From: Chamaelirium japonicum
Lineage: Eukaryota > Streptophyta > Magnoliopsida > Liliales > Melanthiaceae
NCBI GenBank assembly: GCA_947650365.1
Contig: OX393549.1
Span: 95,907,514-95,971,513 of the forward strand
Direction: 5' to 3'
Length of the DNA stretch: 64,000 nucleotides
Notes under the pieces: model-generated
What the model saw: the letters and a program-made list of their open reading frames with translations, nothing else
What the model was told of the DNA's origin: nothing
The model's database searches: none
Shown here: positions 44,046 through 55,870 of the stretch, one piece after another
Numbering within the stretch: position 1 is the first letter of the stretch
Layout: every line of letters begins with the position of its first letter
Program-made: the position numbers and the translations under genes

Positions 44046-45037
44046 GGCAAACTCAAACAGGAGAATTCAAAGACATGAGGATAAGATGTCATGGGAAAAA
44101 TGAAAGACAAAATAAAAGCTATATTACTTCCTACTTATCAACAGGTTCTGTTTCACAAATAACATAATCTTAAAGAAAGAACTAGAACGGTTATGCAATT
44201 GAATTGCAAGAACTTCAAACCAGAAATGGCTTAAAAGAAGATGAATTACAAACCATAGTTCTCTATATCAATGGGTTAAGGTACCAAATACAAGCTCAAA
44301 TTGTCCTTCATGACCTCGTTACCTTAGAGAAAGTCTATAGGAAAGCCTTAACAGTGTTATTAAAGGCGCGCCTAGGCGCACGCCAAGGCTCAGGCTCAAC
44401 TAGGCTCACCCCCTGCGCCTCAAAAAGCACAAGGCCAAGCTCTGTTAGAAAGGCGCGCACCTAGGTCTAAGGCGCACCTAGGCTCTAGGCTCCAGGCGCG
44501 CCTAGTTGAACCATGTGATTTTATGTGCTTGCAATTGATATTTTTGACAATATGATTAAGTTATTAAGTAAATTTGATTCATGATTACAGTAGTTTGAAT
44601 ATTGGCACATTGATTAAATATTATTTACATTCAAAAGGATTTTTTATAATTCTTAGGTAGAACCATATGAGCAATTGTGGGTTGGATTTGATGACTTGGA
44701 TATTATTTCAACTATTACAAGATTCAATGAGTTTTCTTTTCTTTCTTGATTTGCACATTTCATACTGATTTAGAAGCATGTGCACAAGCACACGGATGAA
44801 ATAACACATTCAATCATTAACTATTTATTTTTTGTTCGCTATAATATCACATTTGATATCTTATAACTGATTATTGAATTTGAACTATACATATTTAACA
44901 ATTAATATATTTTAAATGGCTTATTTAGAGCCTTAATTCAAACCTACAAGGCAACAACATTTGTGTTGTTGCAACAACGATCTATCCAATTTATCTTTTG
45001 TTTTAATATTCATTTTCTTAGTCTAGTTATGTATGTT

Positions 45038-45093
<56 letters not shown>

Positions 45094-45260
45094 CTTACTT
45101 CAATCAGGCGCGTGCCTTGAGTTGCGCCTTGCGCCTTGCGCCTAGGCTCTAGGAGACCTTTGCGCCTTGAGCCTTTCAGAACACTGAGCCTTAAGATATA
45201 AACAACAACTACGTAGGGTAAGCAGTAGAAAGCCTGATTTGAACAAATCCACACTCGGTT
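44046..45260 (+). pseudogene. Ty3/gypsy gag pseudogene (interrupted)
   Basis: SWEKMKDKIKAILLPTYQQV (about 44090-44150) and ELQTRNGLKEDELQTIVLYI, then GLRYQIQAQIVLHDLVTLEK-VYRKAL (44204-44350), match the gag core of plant chromovirus-type gypsy elements. The reading then resumes after the MITE with RYKQQLRR (about 45196). Gag forms the virus-like particle. The reading frame carries several stops. Its 5' side is replaced by the old LINE. Confidence 0.8.
44352..45186. mobile_element. hAT MITE, CAGTGTT...AAAGGCGC type, in gypsy gag
   Basis: A perfect 8-bp duplication AGCCTTAA flanks it (44344-44351 and 45187-45194). The ends are CAGTGTTATTAAAGGCGCGC and, reversed, CAGTGTTCTGAAAGGCTC. Subterminal GGCGCGCCTAGGCGC motifs occur on both sides, with (TA)n at about 45042-45088 near the right end. 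Confidence 0.94.
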
Positions 45261-45730
45261 CTGCTAAGCAATTTTCTACCACGGGTTTTAGGCCTTCGGG
45301 TATGCCTCAAGGTTCGAGCCCCAAATACCCCTGATCACATGAGGGCAACCTGGACGTACGTCATCTGATTAGTCCAAACAAAAAATCCACCCCTCAAACC
45401 AACTTAATTCAAGATAATGAAGAAACAGAGACCTACGAAATTGAACCCAAAGGCGAGGAATCCTCTGAAGTAACATTGGAAAGTAACAAGCCTCATAAAG
45501 TAACTTCTAGCTTAGAAGAAACATCTTTACGACCACTTGCACTTCAGGAGATAAGCATGCTCAATCATGATAATCATAGTGTTAGTACCGAAAATTATCT
45601 GACAAGAAATGGTCAACAAGCTAGAATTAAAGACCAAAATGATAAATCAAACTTATAAAATTTCATGGTTTAAGCAAGGAGGTACAGTACCAGTCACAAG
45701 GCGATGCTAGTTAATTTTTCCCTAGGAAAT
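45260..45730 (+). pseudogene. Gypsy gag-pol linker remnant
   Basis: Glutamate/serine/threonine-rich plus-strand sequence (for example 45476-45658) with no domain visible, in the position between gag and protease. Confidence 0.4.
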
Positions 45731-46520
45731 GTCTACTAAGATACAGTCTAGTGCGTTGAAGTTCCATTAGAAGTTTGCCACATTTTGTTAGGAAGACCCT
45801 GGCAATTTGATAGAAAACAAGGCATGGTCTAGAAGCCAACTCAATCTTTTTTAGAAATACACCATTGGGATTGTGTTGTGTCCCAAAAAAACATAAACAA
45901 AGGGAGAGGCTGGATAAACAATCAAAGAAATTTGTTTTTATGGTAAGTGTAATTAGTTTAAAACAGAGTTAAAAGAAACCAACTTCGAATATTCAGAAGT
46001 AAACCAAGAAGACAAGGGGGCACCGGTAATGCCTTCGGAAGTGCAATCATTATTGAAAAAAGAGTTATCTTGTCTTATTCCGGATGAACTTCATCATGAA
46101 ATACCCCCACTCAAGATATCAAACACCATATTGATCTGGTCCCAGGTGCAAGACTTTCTTACATTGTATTACCGAATGTGCCCAAACAAATGAAGAATTG
46201 CACTAACAAGTTAATGACTTCTTAAGAAAAAACTCATTAGAGAAAGTATCCATGCGCTGTCAACACTCTCCTTACACCCAAAAAATATGGAACCCAGAAG
46301 ATGCGCACAGAGAAATGAGGCACTAATAAAATGACTATTAAGTATAGGTTTTCCATACCTAGATTATAGACGATATGCTTGAATGTTGGGTGGTTCAAAT
46401 AAATTTTCCAAAATTGACCTTATAAGTGCATCCCATTAGATTGGATCAGAGATGGAGACGAATGGGAGAAAGCTTACACAAGTCGAGAACATCCTGAATG
46501 GCATGTCATGCATTTTGGGT
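45731..46520 (+). pseudogene. Gypsy protease end and reverse transcriptase start
   Basis: VPLEVCHILLGRPWQFDRKQ (about 45757-45815) marks the protease-RT junction typical of chromoviruses. MPSEVQSLLKKELSCLIPDE (about 46029-46090) and the later FPYLDYRRYA, SKIDLISASH and EWHVMHFGYSNAKSTF segments follow RT blocks 1-5 in order. Many stops and frameshifts are present. The last block is split by the MITE at 46529. Confidence 0.82.
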
Positions 46521-46528
46521 ATTCGAAT

Positions 46529-47092
46529 TAGGGGTGGCAACTGGTCGTGTTCGGGTCGAACCATATCCATACCCATTCAAGTATGGCAGGGTCCATACCC
46601 GACCCATACCCATTCGGGTATAACCGTATAAGAGGGTCCATATCTGACTCATACCCATTCGGGTTTGAGTTTTTGGCTCGTATTTCGGGTATGAATTGGG
46701 TATACTTTTGTCTCATTTTTCTCTATCGCATATGTAATTGCTTAAGAAAAACATTATTGTATTACAACACAATATTAAGAAGCTCTTATTGTTTCTTACA
46801 TATTTGTTTTAGTAACGTATGAGTATGGGTAGATTTTGGGAAGGGATATAAGTTCGGCTAGAATTTGGGGATATTACAATGGGTTTTGAGTCCAACTGTA
46901 TAATATAGTTACAGTATACAAATTACAAAGTTAGAGGTACCCATACCCATACCCGAAAGTTGATCGGTTAGAGTTTCTATACCCATACCCTACCAAAACA
47001 TTGTTTCAGGTAGATAATATATACCCATGCCCAAAGTTTCGGCTCAGTTTTTAGGGTTTTCAAACTCCATTGCTACCCCCTAATTCGAATGC
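46529..47092. mobile_element. hAT MITE, TAGGGGTGGCAA termini, in gypsy RT
   Basis: A perfect 8-bp duplication ATTCGAAT flanks it (46521-46528 and 47093-47100). The ends are TAGGGGTGGCAA and TTGCTACCCCCTA. The subterminal regions are made of CCCATACCC / GGGTATGGG motifs. If the insert and one duplication are skipped, the RT frame of the host gypsy runs on. Confidence 0.95.
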
Positions 47093-47100
47093 AAAAAGTA

Positions 47101-47212
47101 CCTTCTTGTGAGTAATGAATCAAGTCCTCCGATTCGACAAGGGGAAAATTGTATTAGTTTACTTTAATGACATCCTTGTCTATAAAACTTGTTCCAAAGA
47201 TTATCTCCATCA
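47101..47212 (+). pseudogene. Gypsy reverse transcriptase, catalytic segment
   Basis: MNQVLRPFDKGKIVLVYFND, then ILVY, corresponding to the family MNQVLRPF...VVVYFDDILIYS. The first catalytic aspartate of the YxDD box is an asparagine here, so the copy would be inactive even without the stops. Confidence 0.85.
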
Positions 47213-47220
47213 CTTGAGAC

Positions 47221-47594
47221 CATGGAATGTTCCAAAAAATTTCGTCCGACATAACAAAATGTCGGCCGAAATGACCGACATTTGACCGAAATCTAACATT
47301 TTGTCTTTTTCAGACAATTTCACTGAAATATTTTATTTTTTTTAGTAAAAGAAAACTCATCTTTATCAGTGAAAAATTACATTTTTCCACAATTTCAATT
47401 TTTTTTCATAATAGACAACATTTTACTGACATTTGAACTTTAATTGATCCAAATTTGTCCAAAATCCGATGAATTTCCACCGAAATCTTTCCTTACAAAA
47501 TACAAAAATTCCAGCGACATCTAACCGAAAACCGACAAATTTCCCTTTTTTTTACTTACCGAAACCAACATGGAAATCAACATTTAAAACCTTG
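47221..47594. mobile_element. hAT MITE in gypsy RT, GGCCGAAATG type
   Basis: A perfect 8-bp duplication CTTGAGAC flanks it (47213-47220 and 47595-47602). The ends are CATGGAATGTT and AAAACCTTG. Repeated GACATTT / CCGAAAT motifs occur on both sides. The gypsy frame (HLR) continues across it. Confidence 0.88.
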
Positions 47595-47602
47595 CTTGAG
47601 AC

Positions 47603-48246
47603 ATAGTACTTCAAACTTCAAGGGAAAACAAATTACATGTTCACCTAAATAAATGCACCTTCCTTCCGAATAGTGCATCTACCCATGATTTATTGTGTCA
47701 GCCGAAAGAATACAGGTTGATCCATCCAAAATCGAAAATAGCCAATCTTGGCAAAGTCACGAGACCAGTGGTGAAGCCAAAGGATTCCATGGGCTAGCCA
47801 ACCTCTACCGTTGTTTCATTAATAACTTTAGCTCAATAATTAAGAACGATACTTTCATTGAGACTAAAGAGACAGATAAAAGTTTTCAAAATATAAAACT
47901 TAAAACTCATGAATGCTCATATTGTCATCCTTCCCGACTTCCAAAAAGAATTTGTTGTAGACCATGATGTCTCATATATAAGCATAGGTGTTACACCTAG
48001 TCAAGAAGGATGTCTCATTGAATAATTTATCGAAAAGCAAAATGACACTCGATCACGATATTCTACATAAGATGTGGAGTTTTATGAAATCGTTTGGGCT
48101 TTACACTAGTAAAGCTACTAGATGCATTACTTAATTCAATGCGAGTTTGTGCTTACCTCGGATCATAAAGCCTTAACCAAACTGAACTCCCAAACAAATT
48201 AAAACCGAAAACATGCCAAGTGGGGCACCATTCCTCCAAACATACG
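47603..48246 (+). pseudogene. Gypsy RT end and RNase H
   Basis: FIVSAERIQVDPSKIE (about 47690), FHGLANLYRCFINNFSSI (about 47785), ILPDFQKEFVVDHDVSYISI (about 47925) and LTSDHKALTKL (about 48153) follow the standard gypsy RT-RNase H order. The reading is broken by frameshifts. It is cut at ATACG by solo LTR 2 and continues at 50309. Confidence 0.85.
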
Positions 48247-50308
48247 TGTATGCGCAGAAAAAGATTTGGGTCGTCTTTATTGCACAAAACGAGATTACAG
48301 AGGCCAGGACCCAGGGACTCGGGGGTGGTAAGCCGGGTGCGGCGAAGATTTAAGCAGGAGATTGTGGGAGAGATCCTCTGGAGGGTCCCTTTGATCCGCG
48401 TCTCCACGTTACTTCGTGCGAGAGCTCTGAAGGGATTGCCCAGGACAGAGATATTTACAGGGTGAGGATTTCTTGAGAGGCTAAGGATTTGTTGCCGTTG
48501 CTTTTGTCCCTTCCGTGCTTCGCGCTTTCTCGGCCATGGGGGTTTTGACTTCGCTCCTCGGTCTTCATGTCTCCCTCAACTTTGGCTAGATCTCGGTGTC
48601 CTTGATCGTCGGTTCGCGGCGTCGATCGTGCTTTTGGCATCGGCTTTGGCTTTGACTTTCGGCTTTGGCTTTGCTTTGGCGTGGCTCTGGCTTTTGCTTT
48701 GGCGCTTGTGCTTAAACGTAGAAGGGTAGAGGTTTGTGATGCTTTAGTTCTTCCGGAATTCGTGTCGTATCGACTAGAACGTGTGGTGCTTTGCTCGTGA
48801 CAGTCGTAGTTGCTTGGCTTTGGCACTTGCGTTGCTTTGGCGCGGACTTTACCGGTGTTTTTGTTTGGCTTCTTATGTTAGCCTTTGCTTGAGCGTTGAC
48901 TCGATCTTTTTTTCGAACAACGATGGATACGCCTTCACGTCTCCTTTATTCTTCCGGCTTCCCCGACGGTTGTGGCGTCGGCTTGATTTCTCCTTTTCTC
49001 CGGGCTTCTTTGGCGTGATCGGAGTTGGAGACTTTGTTTTGAAGACGACGGGTGTAGCGCCGCTTCGGGTGTCCTTCTCCAAACTTTCTACTTCGTAAAT
49101 GGAGCGGGCGTTGTTGAAGACGACGGGGTGATGCCGCTTCGATCTTCTTCTCCAGGCTTTTGGGCTTGATAAGAGTCGAAAGCTTGTTGGAGACAACGGG
49201 GTGATGTCGCTCCTATCTTCTTCTCCGGGCTTTTGGGCTTGATCGGAGTCGAAAGCTTGTTGGAGACGACGGGGTGATGCCGCTCCTATCTTCTTCTCCG
49301 GGCTTTTGGGCTTGATCGGAGTCAAAGGCTTGTTGGAGACGACAGGGTGATGTCGCTCCTATCTTCTTCTCCGGGCTTTTGGGCTTGATCGGAGTCGAAG
49401 GCTTGTTGGAGACGACGGGGTAATGCCGCTTCGATATTCTTCTCCGGCCTTTGCTTCTGGCGTCTTCGAAGTTGAAGGGTTCTTCTCCGAACTTTCTCTT
49501 TCGTGCACGGAGTCAAAGAGGTGATCTTGTGCAAGGGTCTTCACATTGATGAGGACTTTTAATGGACTAAGTCGATCCCGAAGGGATAGGCTTACCCGAG
49601 CCTCTTGAAGCCTTGGGTCGTTGAACGCGTGTCTCCTCCTTTGCAGAGCTTCCTTGCTTCTGGCTTCCGACCTTTTGAGCCTTCCCCCTCCCCCTCTATT
49701 TATAGATGAAAAGGGATGGGAGAGAGATGGAAAAATTTATTTGAATCCCTTTAATATCTCTCCCATAACTACCTAAGATTCATTTCTTCATTGATGGGGG
49801 GAATAAACCTTTATTTCTTTCCCTTTTCTGGCGGAGTAGTTATGGCCTAATCTTTTTGAATTTTTATTTGAATCTTGCACATTAAATCGATGGCGACCCG
49901 ACTTCGTTTCTTGTCCGTCGGATCGAGGGATCGGCGTAGATCCACGCTTGTGTAGACGTCTACGCAACCTCCCCCGCGCATGGCGGTTTTCTTTCCTTTT
50001 TCTTCTTTTTCTTCCTTTTCTTTTCTTTCCTTTTTTTTCTTTTCTTTCTTTTCTTTCTTTCTTTTCTTTCCTTTTCTTTCTTTTCTTTCCTTTTTTTTTT
50101 CTTGCTTGGCCGGCCACCCCCTACCCGCGGGTAGGGGGCACGGTTTTCCATAATGAAGGGGGGGTGGGTGAGCCCCACCTGCAGATGGGTCTACCGAACC
50201 CTTCTTTTGGCACGGGTCGGGTCCAGTGTACCCGGGTTCGTGTCGGGTTCGCCCCCGGGTCGGTGCACGCGAGTCGGGTTCGGGTTTGATACAATTTGTG
50301 TGTCTACA
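48247..50308 (+). mobile_element. Solo LTR, copy 2, in gypsy RNase H
   Basis: It runs TGTATGCGCAG...TGTGTCTACA, 2,062 bp, with an exact 5-bp duplication ATACG (48242-48246 and 50309-50313). The TATA box is at 49696-49705. It has a 66-bp tandem array at about 49120-49480 and a polypyrimidine tract at 49990-50100. The gypsy reading frame resumes directly after the duplication, which confirms both boundaries. No internal region remains, so it arose by LTR-LTR recombination or is a truncated remnant. Confidence 0.95.
49120..49480 (+). repeat. ~66-bp tandem array inside solo LTR 2
   Basis: About five units of TTGTTGGAGACGACGGGGTG...CTTCTCCGGGCTTTTGGGCTTG. It is the same array family as in LTR copies 1 and 3, with different unit numbers. 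Confidence 0.85.
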
Positions 50309-50739
50309 ATACGCTTTCACCTCAAGCACAAATCTGGCACCATCAATAGGATAGTCGATGTTTTAAATAGACAATCTCATTTGTTCGCCACTACGAAACC
50401 TCAAATTGTTGCCTTTGATGCCCTCAAGAACAAATATACCTTAACCCAATATTTCAGTCCAATTTGGGAGTCCTGCAAAGACACTAGAGCAAATCCCACT
50501 AGAACCTACTTAATACATGATGGATATCTATTTTGTGGATACATACTTTCTACTTGTGAACGTTGTCTTAGGGAAGATCTTATTAAAGAATTACACTCTA
50601 GAGGGCCAAGAGCACACTTTGGTCAAAACAAAACTCTAAGCAAAGTTGGTAAGCATTGTCAAACCTGCCAAACATCCCAAGGGCATTCTCAAAACATGGG
50701 CCTATACACACCCTTATTAATTCCAACTCAATGATAGCA
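50309..50739 (+). pseudogene. Gypsy RNase H end and integrase zinc-binding segment
   Basis: One open frame (to 50734) reads FHLKHKSGTINRIVDVLNRQ, IWESCKDTRAN, YLIHDGYLFCG and LIKELHSRGPRAHFGQNKTL, then CQTCQTSQGHSQNMGLYTPL. The H..H..C..C spacing is the integrase HHCC finger. A gap of the usual YWP segment is seen before CQTC. The integrase core is absent or unrecognisable after 50740. Confidence 0.85.
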
Positions 50740-50747
50740 CCTGGACC

Positions 50748-51482
50748 CAAGGTTGTCATATCATGTATAGTTCTCCTTTTTGTGCATATAATATAATATA
50801 TATATATATGTATATAAAGTACATACTAGAACATTTAAAATGAAAAGTTAAGAGTAGAAGAGCAAGACATTCCCTTTTATTTCTCAACAAGCGTAACATA
50901 GGATTATATAGCTTCAGTAAGATTTAATCTACTCTTTATCTACCGTTTAAGTAAAAAGACTCATCAGAAAAGTTTCTTACCACATTGAGGTACTCGAAAA
51001 AAGAAATTTGAACTTCATCTTCTTCAATGGATTTGTATGGACTCCAATGGAACTTTTACCAAATTTTTTTAAAGCTTGAAAAAGTTGTATGTATTTTGCC
51101 ACCACAACCTCTTGAGCTTTAAAAAAAAAGACATTGGATTTGTGAAACCCTAAAGGTCGTCTCAAAACCCCCAAACTGTGCTCACCCAAGGTTTAAAGGG
51201 TTATAAAGTATTTGCTTAACACAGGAAGACTTGTATAATCCTTTTGAAATTTTAAATAAAAAAAATAAAAAAACTATTTTAATTTTTTTCCAAACAAACC
51301 AAACCCCAAAGCCCTCACTTTCACTATATCATAAATCTAGTATCATGTCGTATCGTATCATGTATCATACATATCGTAATGTATATCGCACGATATAGAG
51401 AAAATTGATATGTACGCCCATATCGTATTGGTTTCCTTCTGTATAGTATTGTATCATGTATCGTAAGATACTAACAACCATG
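50748..51482. mobile_element. Probable hAT MITE, CAAGGTTGT termini, ATCGTATC-rich
   Basis: The ends are CAAGGTTGTCATATCATG and, reversed, CATGGTTGTTAGTATC. The duplication is CCTGGACC (50740-50747) versus CATGGATC (51483-51490), 6 of 8. The right part has repeated GTATCATGTATCGTA motifs. The 70-codon minus frame at 50977-51189 lies inside and is not recognised. Confidence 0.7.
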
Positions 51483-51490
51483 CATGGATC

Positions 51491-52544
51491 TAAGAGGGAG
51501 CTCAACCAACGGAATAAGTATCACTTCCAGCAGATATCCTACTCATCCTTGTTAGGTGGCGATGTTTCCCCACCTGGGAGGAACTAATGCAAATTGATGC
51601 GTTCGAACGGGCAAATCGACCGTTTTGCCACCTCCGAGTAAAATTATGATTTTTCCCCTGAAGTTTTCTGATTTTTCTAGATCCAAATTCCAATTACATG
51701 AAATTTTCATTTATCTTTCCAACGAATGGCTCTGGGCCACAATCAAACATACGGAAGACTAGTTTGCACTAGCTCAAATGTGGGTGATGTCCCACAATAT
51801 GAACCCAACTTAAGTGGGTGAACCTAATTAGGAACAAGCTGATATTGACTCAAACCAAGGTGGTTTAACTTAATCCTATTTAAATACTCATTGGGCCTTC
51901 CAAAGGCCTTCACAAAAGCCCCCATAACAGTGACATGAAAGAGGGGAAGCACGAGGTGGCTTCATGTTGTTGTCCCGCCCCCCAAAAAAAAAATAAAAAA
52001 CCTTTAACCTTTTGCGTACGGTCCTCAGGTGGGAGAAATCCCTCGGACCCTGTTCACGTGGATCCCTCCCCACCGAGGCTCCTTATGCCTGGATAATTTT
52101 GTTCTTCCCCGTTTCTTCTCCTTTTTTTCCTTTGGTCTTTTCCTATTCCAAGACACTTTCCCCAAGACCCTTTGACCATTCAACTTCCTCTTAATCTTTC
52201 ATGGAACCATTCTAAATTGTTTGGCATTATGATTGAGATTAGATTTCACTTATTTAAGTGATAGATTTGCAATTATTCTCTTTTTTTATTTCAAACTTTG
52301 ATTAGCTTCTTCCAAGACACTTCTTTCGTTAGCAAATTTTCCACCAGTTAGCTTAATCCTCATGTTTATGCCATATCTTTCCATGTTTCGGACCTATCTC
52401 AACATGCAAACGTTCAAAACTGATCCAAGCAATATAGTATTATTCATGCTTGGGTTCTTTCTTTGCTTACATTTTATCTAGTAAGCTATTTATATGTTAT
52501 TTGTTTTTATGGTTAACTAGGGGCATGCACGTGCTATGAGTCGA

Positions 52545-52588
<44 letters not shown>

Positions 52589-52640
52589 TTAATTTATAGT
52601 AGTGTTGAAATAGAAGGTAGGTGCAGAGGACAGCATCAAT
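51491..52640 (+). other. Possible LTR/promoter-like sequence, then intron
   Basis: Downstream of the gypsy remnant. A TATA-like TATTTAAATACTC at about 51876 and CT-rich runs follow it, as in gypsy LTRs, but no second copy is available to confirm. A (GA)n run is at 52546-52582. Confidence 0.35.
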
Positions 52641-55560
52641 TTTTGGCTTGCTTCAACAAACCCGTTCTCTTTATATAATAGAGATTTTTTTACTAAGGAT
52701 AGAAATTTGAATTCTATTGAGAAAGTTACTCACCAAGAAGATCATTGTACCATTACCTCGAGTTAGGTGATATCACAGTATCACCAAGGTATATTGACTA
52801 TCCCATTGGTGATAGCAACTCTAAACTGAGGTTTTGGCACACCCACAAGCTCCATGAAACTGTCTTTAAGAATTTAATTTGTGAACCTACCCAAGTACCA
52901 TCACTTCAAAAGCTCGAGCAAGACTCAAGAATATGTCATGAGGCAAATTGAGAACCTTTTCAGATGGTGGATGAATCTCCCGGGGAAGACTAACGGAAAG
53001 GCAGGGAATCTAACTCAACTAGTTTTCTGAGTTTTTTTTGTTTCCCTTATTTCATCATGTTATTTTTGTTTTTTTTCCATGGTCTTTTGACTTCGAGTGT
53101 GTAATTGTGTTTGCCAAAGTGCGCTAATAAGCATATATTCATAGGAAAATAATTTCTCAAAAAATATTCATAATTATACCCAAATTACTTGGATTACACA
53201 TACATGTGTGCAAAATTGTGTTTTATGAAATACCTTTCTATTCGCCACACTTGCGAAATTGGCATTTACTACCTGCAAAGCAGACAACAAGAAATTAATC
53301 AGGAGTCCAAAATTTTAATGATGCACCTTGCACATGGATATCCATGTACTCAAATAGATATGGTCATATCTCAAAGAGTAAACTACTCATCCCCAAACTA
53401 AAAAGAGTACACTATCAAAGCATATGTGAAAAGAGTCAAGTACTCATAAGCATATCTAAAAAGCATAATATGGCCCTTACAGTTGCCACTTAAACTAAGA
53501 TAACAGCAAGCAATAAGGATTCAAGGACGTTCAGCTAACTACAAAAAAGTTATATCAAGTAGGGGCATAGAACGCAATCACCCGAATTGAAATACTAGAC
53601 TGCCTCGAAGTAGTGAGATATGGGTGTCAATATGGTGAAATCCCTAATGGAGCACAACTCCCAAACCTCAACCATTGTCATCTGGTTAAATTACTATTCT
53701 CTGGATTTAATGATTCTCTAGCACAAAGGGCAGGCAAATGTTGCTAATTTAAATTTAACCCAATGTGTTCTAGAAGAAAGATCTTACAGATTGTTTAGAC
53801 TTTGAGATGACGTTATGTATGTGCCATTGTGCCTGTGTGTGCAAGCAACAAGCTGCTTGGAAGAAACGATTGCTATCGAAGAGGATTTTGCGTTTAAGAA
53901 AACTGAATAGCAAAGAAAGATTATACATATAGATACAAATACATGGAATAATACTTGGTCGTAATGGTATTCCTAAAATTTAAAGGTTTTCTCAATGAAT
54001 TAAAACAAGAAAACTGTTAAAGGGAAAGGTCATACTGAATAACTGATGTGTTAGCCAAATTATATGCCATTACATCTCTTGACGTGACAACAAATAACAC
54101 TGGTAATGTCCTTCTAGTATTTATACAATATATCAAACCAATCAAGCAGAGCATCGATAAGATTTTTTTACATAACTAAGATGGGATTAGTGAGTACAAT
54201 CCTCGGGGAAAACTCATTATGCATGCATAACTTCTACCAATCAATAAACCATAAATATAGACATAAAGAACCAAAAAAAAAGGATGCCCTTGTTTCATGC
54301 CTGGCTTTATGAGATACTTTGTCAGCATCCCCAACTGATGGATACAAGTTAAGACCTAATCTTCTAATCAGGGTATAGCACATACTTAATAATCTTAATG
54401 GTAAAGAAGCAGTCAATTCCTAAAGCTTACAGTGCAACAGACGCAGCCAGTTCATAAATATTTCACTGACTCCTCAAACAAGCATCCATCTTAATTAATC
54501 AACACCAATCCTTGTAGTCATATAATTCATCGTGTATGAATTGGTTTTTTAAGATCGTGCAATTCAGATAAGACATTCAAATTATTAGGACTTCATTATA
54601 AAAAAATCCATTTGTACACAGACACTACATGGTAATACTTCTTTATTGAAACCCATGTTTCCACTTTTAACTCCAACTACAATACTACAGGTTTAAAATA
54701 CGGGTATCGGAACCGGTATCGGTGACAACGGTCTGCTCCAAACCGATACGTAGCGGCAATACGACTCCGTATCGGCCGGCATTGGCCCTTTTTCTGAAAA
54801 AATTGTAAAAAGTAAAAAAAAAACAAAGGAAACAAAAATATTATGAGTTATAAATAAATAAAATGTTGACTTTAGAAGCTCTAAGTTTAAATTTTCAGGT
54901 TAGCATTAAGGGTTTATGATTTGGGGTTAGGGTTAATGTTCAAGATTAGTGTTTAGGTTTAATCCTAAATTGAATGAAAGGCAAGAGACCAAAAATTAAA
55001 TGAAGGAGCTTTGAATTTAGGTCCAATGGTTAAAAAAAATGATACATAGTAAGACTTGGATGGAAGTAGTGAGACGGGAATTGAACGCACTCCAGGTTTT
55101 AGAAGATTTACATTCAATACAAAGTAAGACGGGTTTAACCAATCAAAATAAAGCTTTCCACTTATCCTTAGGATAGTCAAAACAAATAATAAAGATGCAT
55201 ACAATTTGTAAACGAACAAGTCGAATTATTTCATCGGTATAAAAATGAAGGGTACAAGCACGACAATCTTTTATCATTAAACATAAGGTAGTAAACTAGT
55301 AATCATAGTTACAATGAGTAATTACATCAATCCTTGATATAGGCAATTATGACCGGTACAAGTTGAGTTTCGGTCCCAGTGTTGGTTCGGTTACTTCGGT
55401 ACCTGCCCAGTCAAAACCGGTACGTACCGGTATTGGCTGGTATTTTAAACCATACACAGGATACACATTTCTATGAAAACAAGTTATTGAAAACTCTTCC
55501 CACGGTTTCCATCCAAGTTTCCTGGTCCTCGTCACCTCCTTTCTGAAGTTTTGAGTCTTT
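52641..55560. other. Upstream NRPC2 intron, mostly unrecognised
   Basis: AT-rich. Frames such as 52745-52951 (+) and 54234-54416 (-) have no recognisable family or conserved RPC2 sequence. A possible MITE of the ACCGGT family spans about 54688-55452. Confidence 0.45.
54688..55452. mobile_element. Possible hAT MITE, GGTTTAAAATAC termini
   Basis: The left end CAGGTTTAAAATACGG and right end GGTATTTTAAACCAT form an imperfect inverted repeat. Subterminal ACCGGTACGTACCGG / CCGATACG motifs resemble the element at 25132. No clear 8-bp duplication. Confidence 0.55.
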
Positions 55561-55574
55561 TGACACATTGTAGG

Positions 55575-55870
55575 CACATAAATTGTGTCTAACCCGAACC
55601 CGACTCGCATGCACCAATGCGGAGGCAAACCCGACATGCACTCGGGCCCGGACCCGACTCACATGCACCAATGCGGAGGCAAACCCGACATGCACTCGGG
55701 CCCGGACCCGACTCACATGCACCAATGCGGAGGCAAACCCGACACGCACTCGGACCCGGACCCGACTCGCATGCACCGGCTCGGGGGCAAACCCGACACG
55801 CACTCGAACCCGGACCCGAACTCGACTCGCATGCACCGACTCAAGGGGGGAAACCGGACCCGACCCGCGC
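55575..55870 (-). repeat. ~56-bp VNTR of solo LTR 3
   Basis: Five units (ACTCGCATGCACCAATGCGG then AGGCAAACCCGACACGCACT). The same unit occurs three times in copy 1 and about once in copy 2. Confidence 0.85.

Noticed and set aside
53230..53290. Short minus-strand exon candidate with TTTGCAG acceptor
   Set aside because: Thirteen residues with no match to the RPC2 segment expected here.
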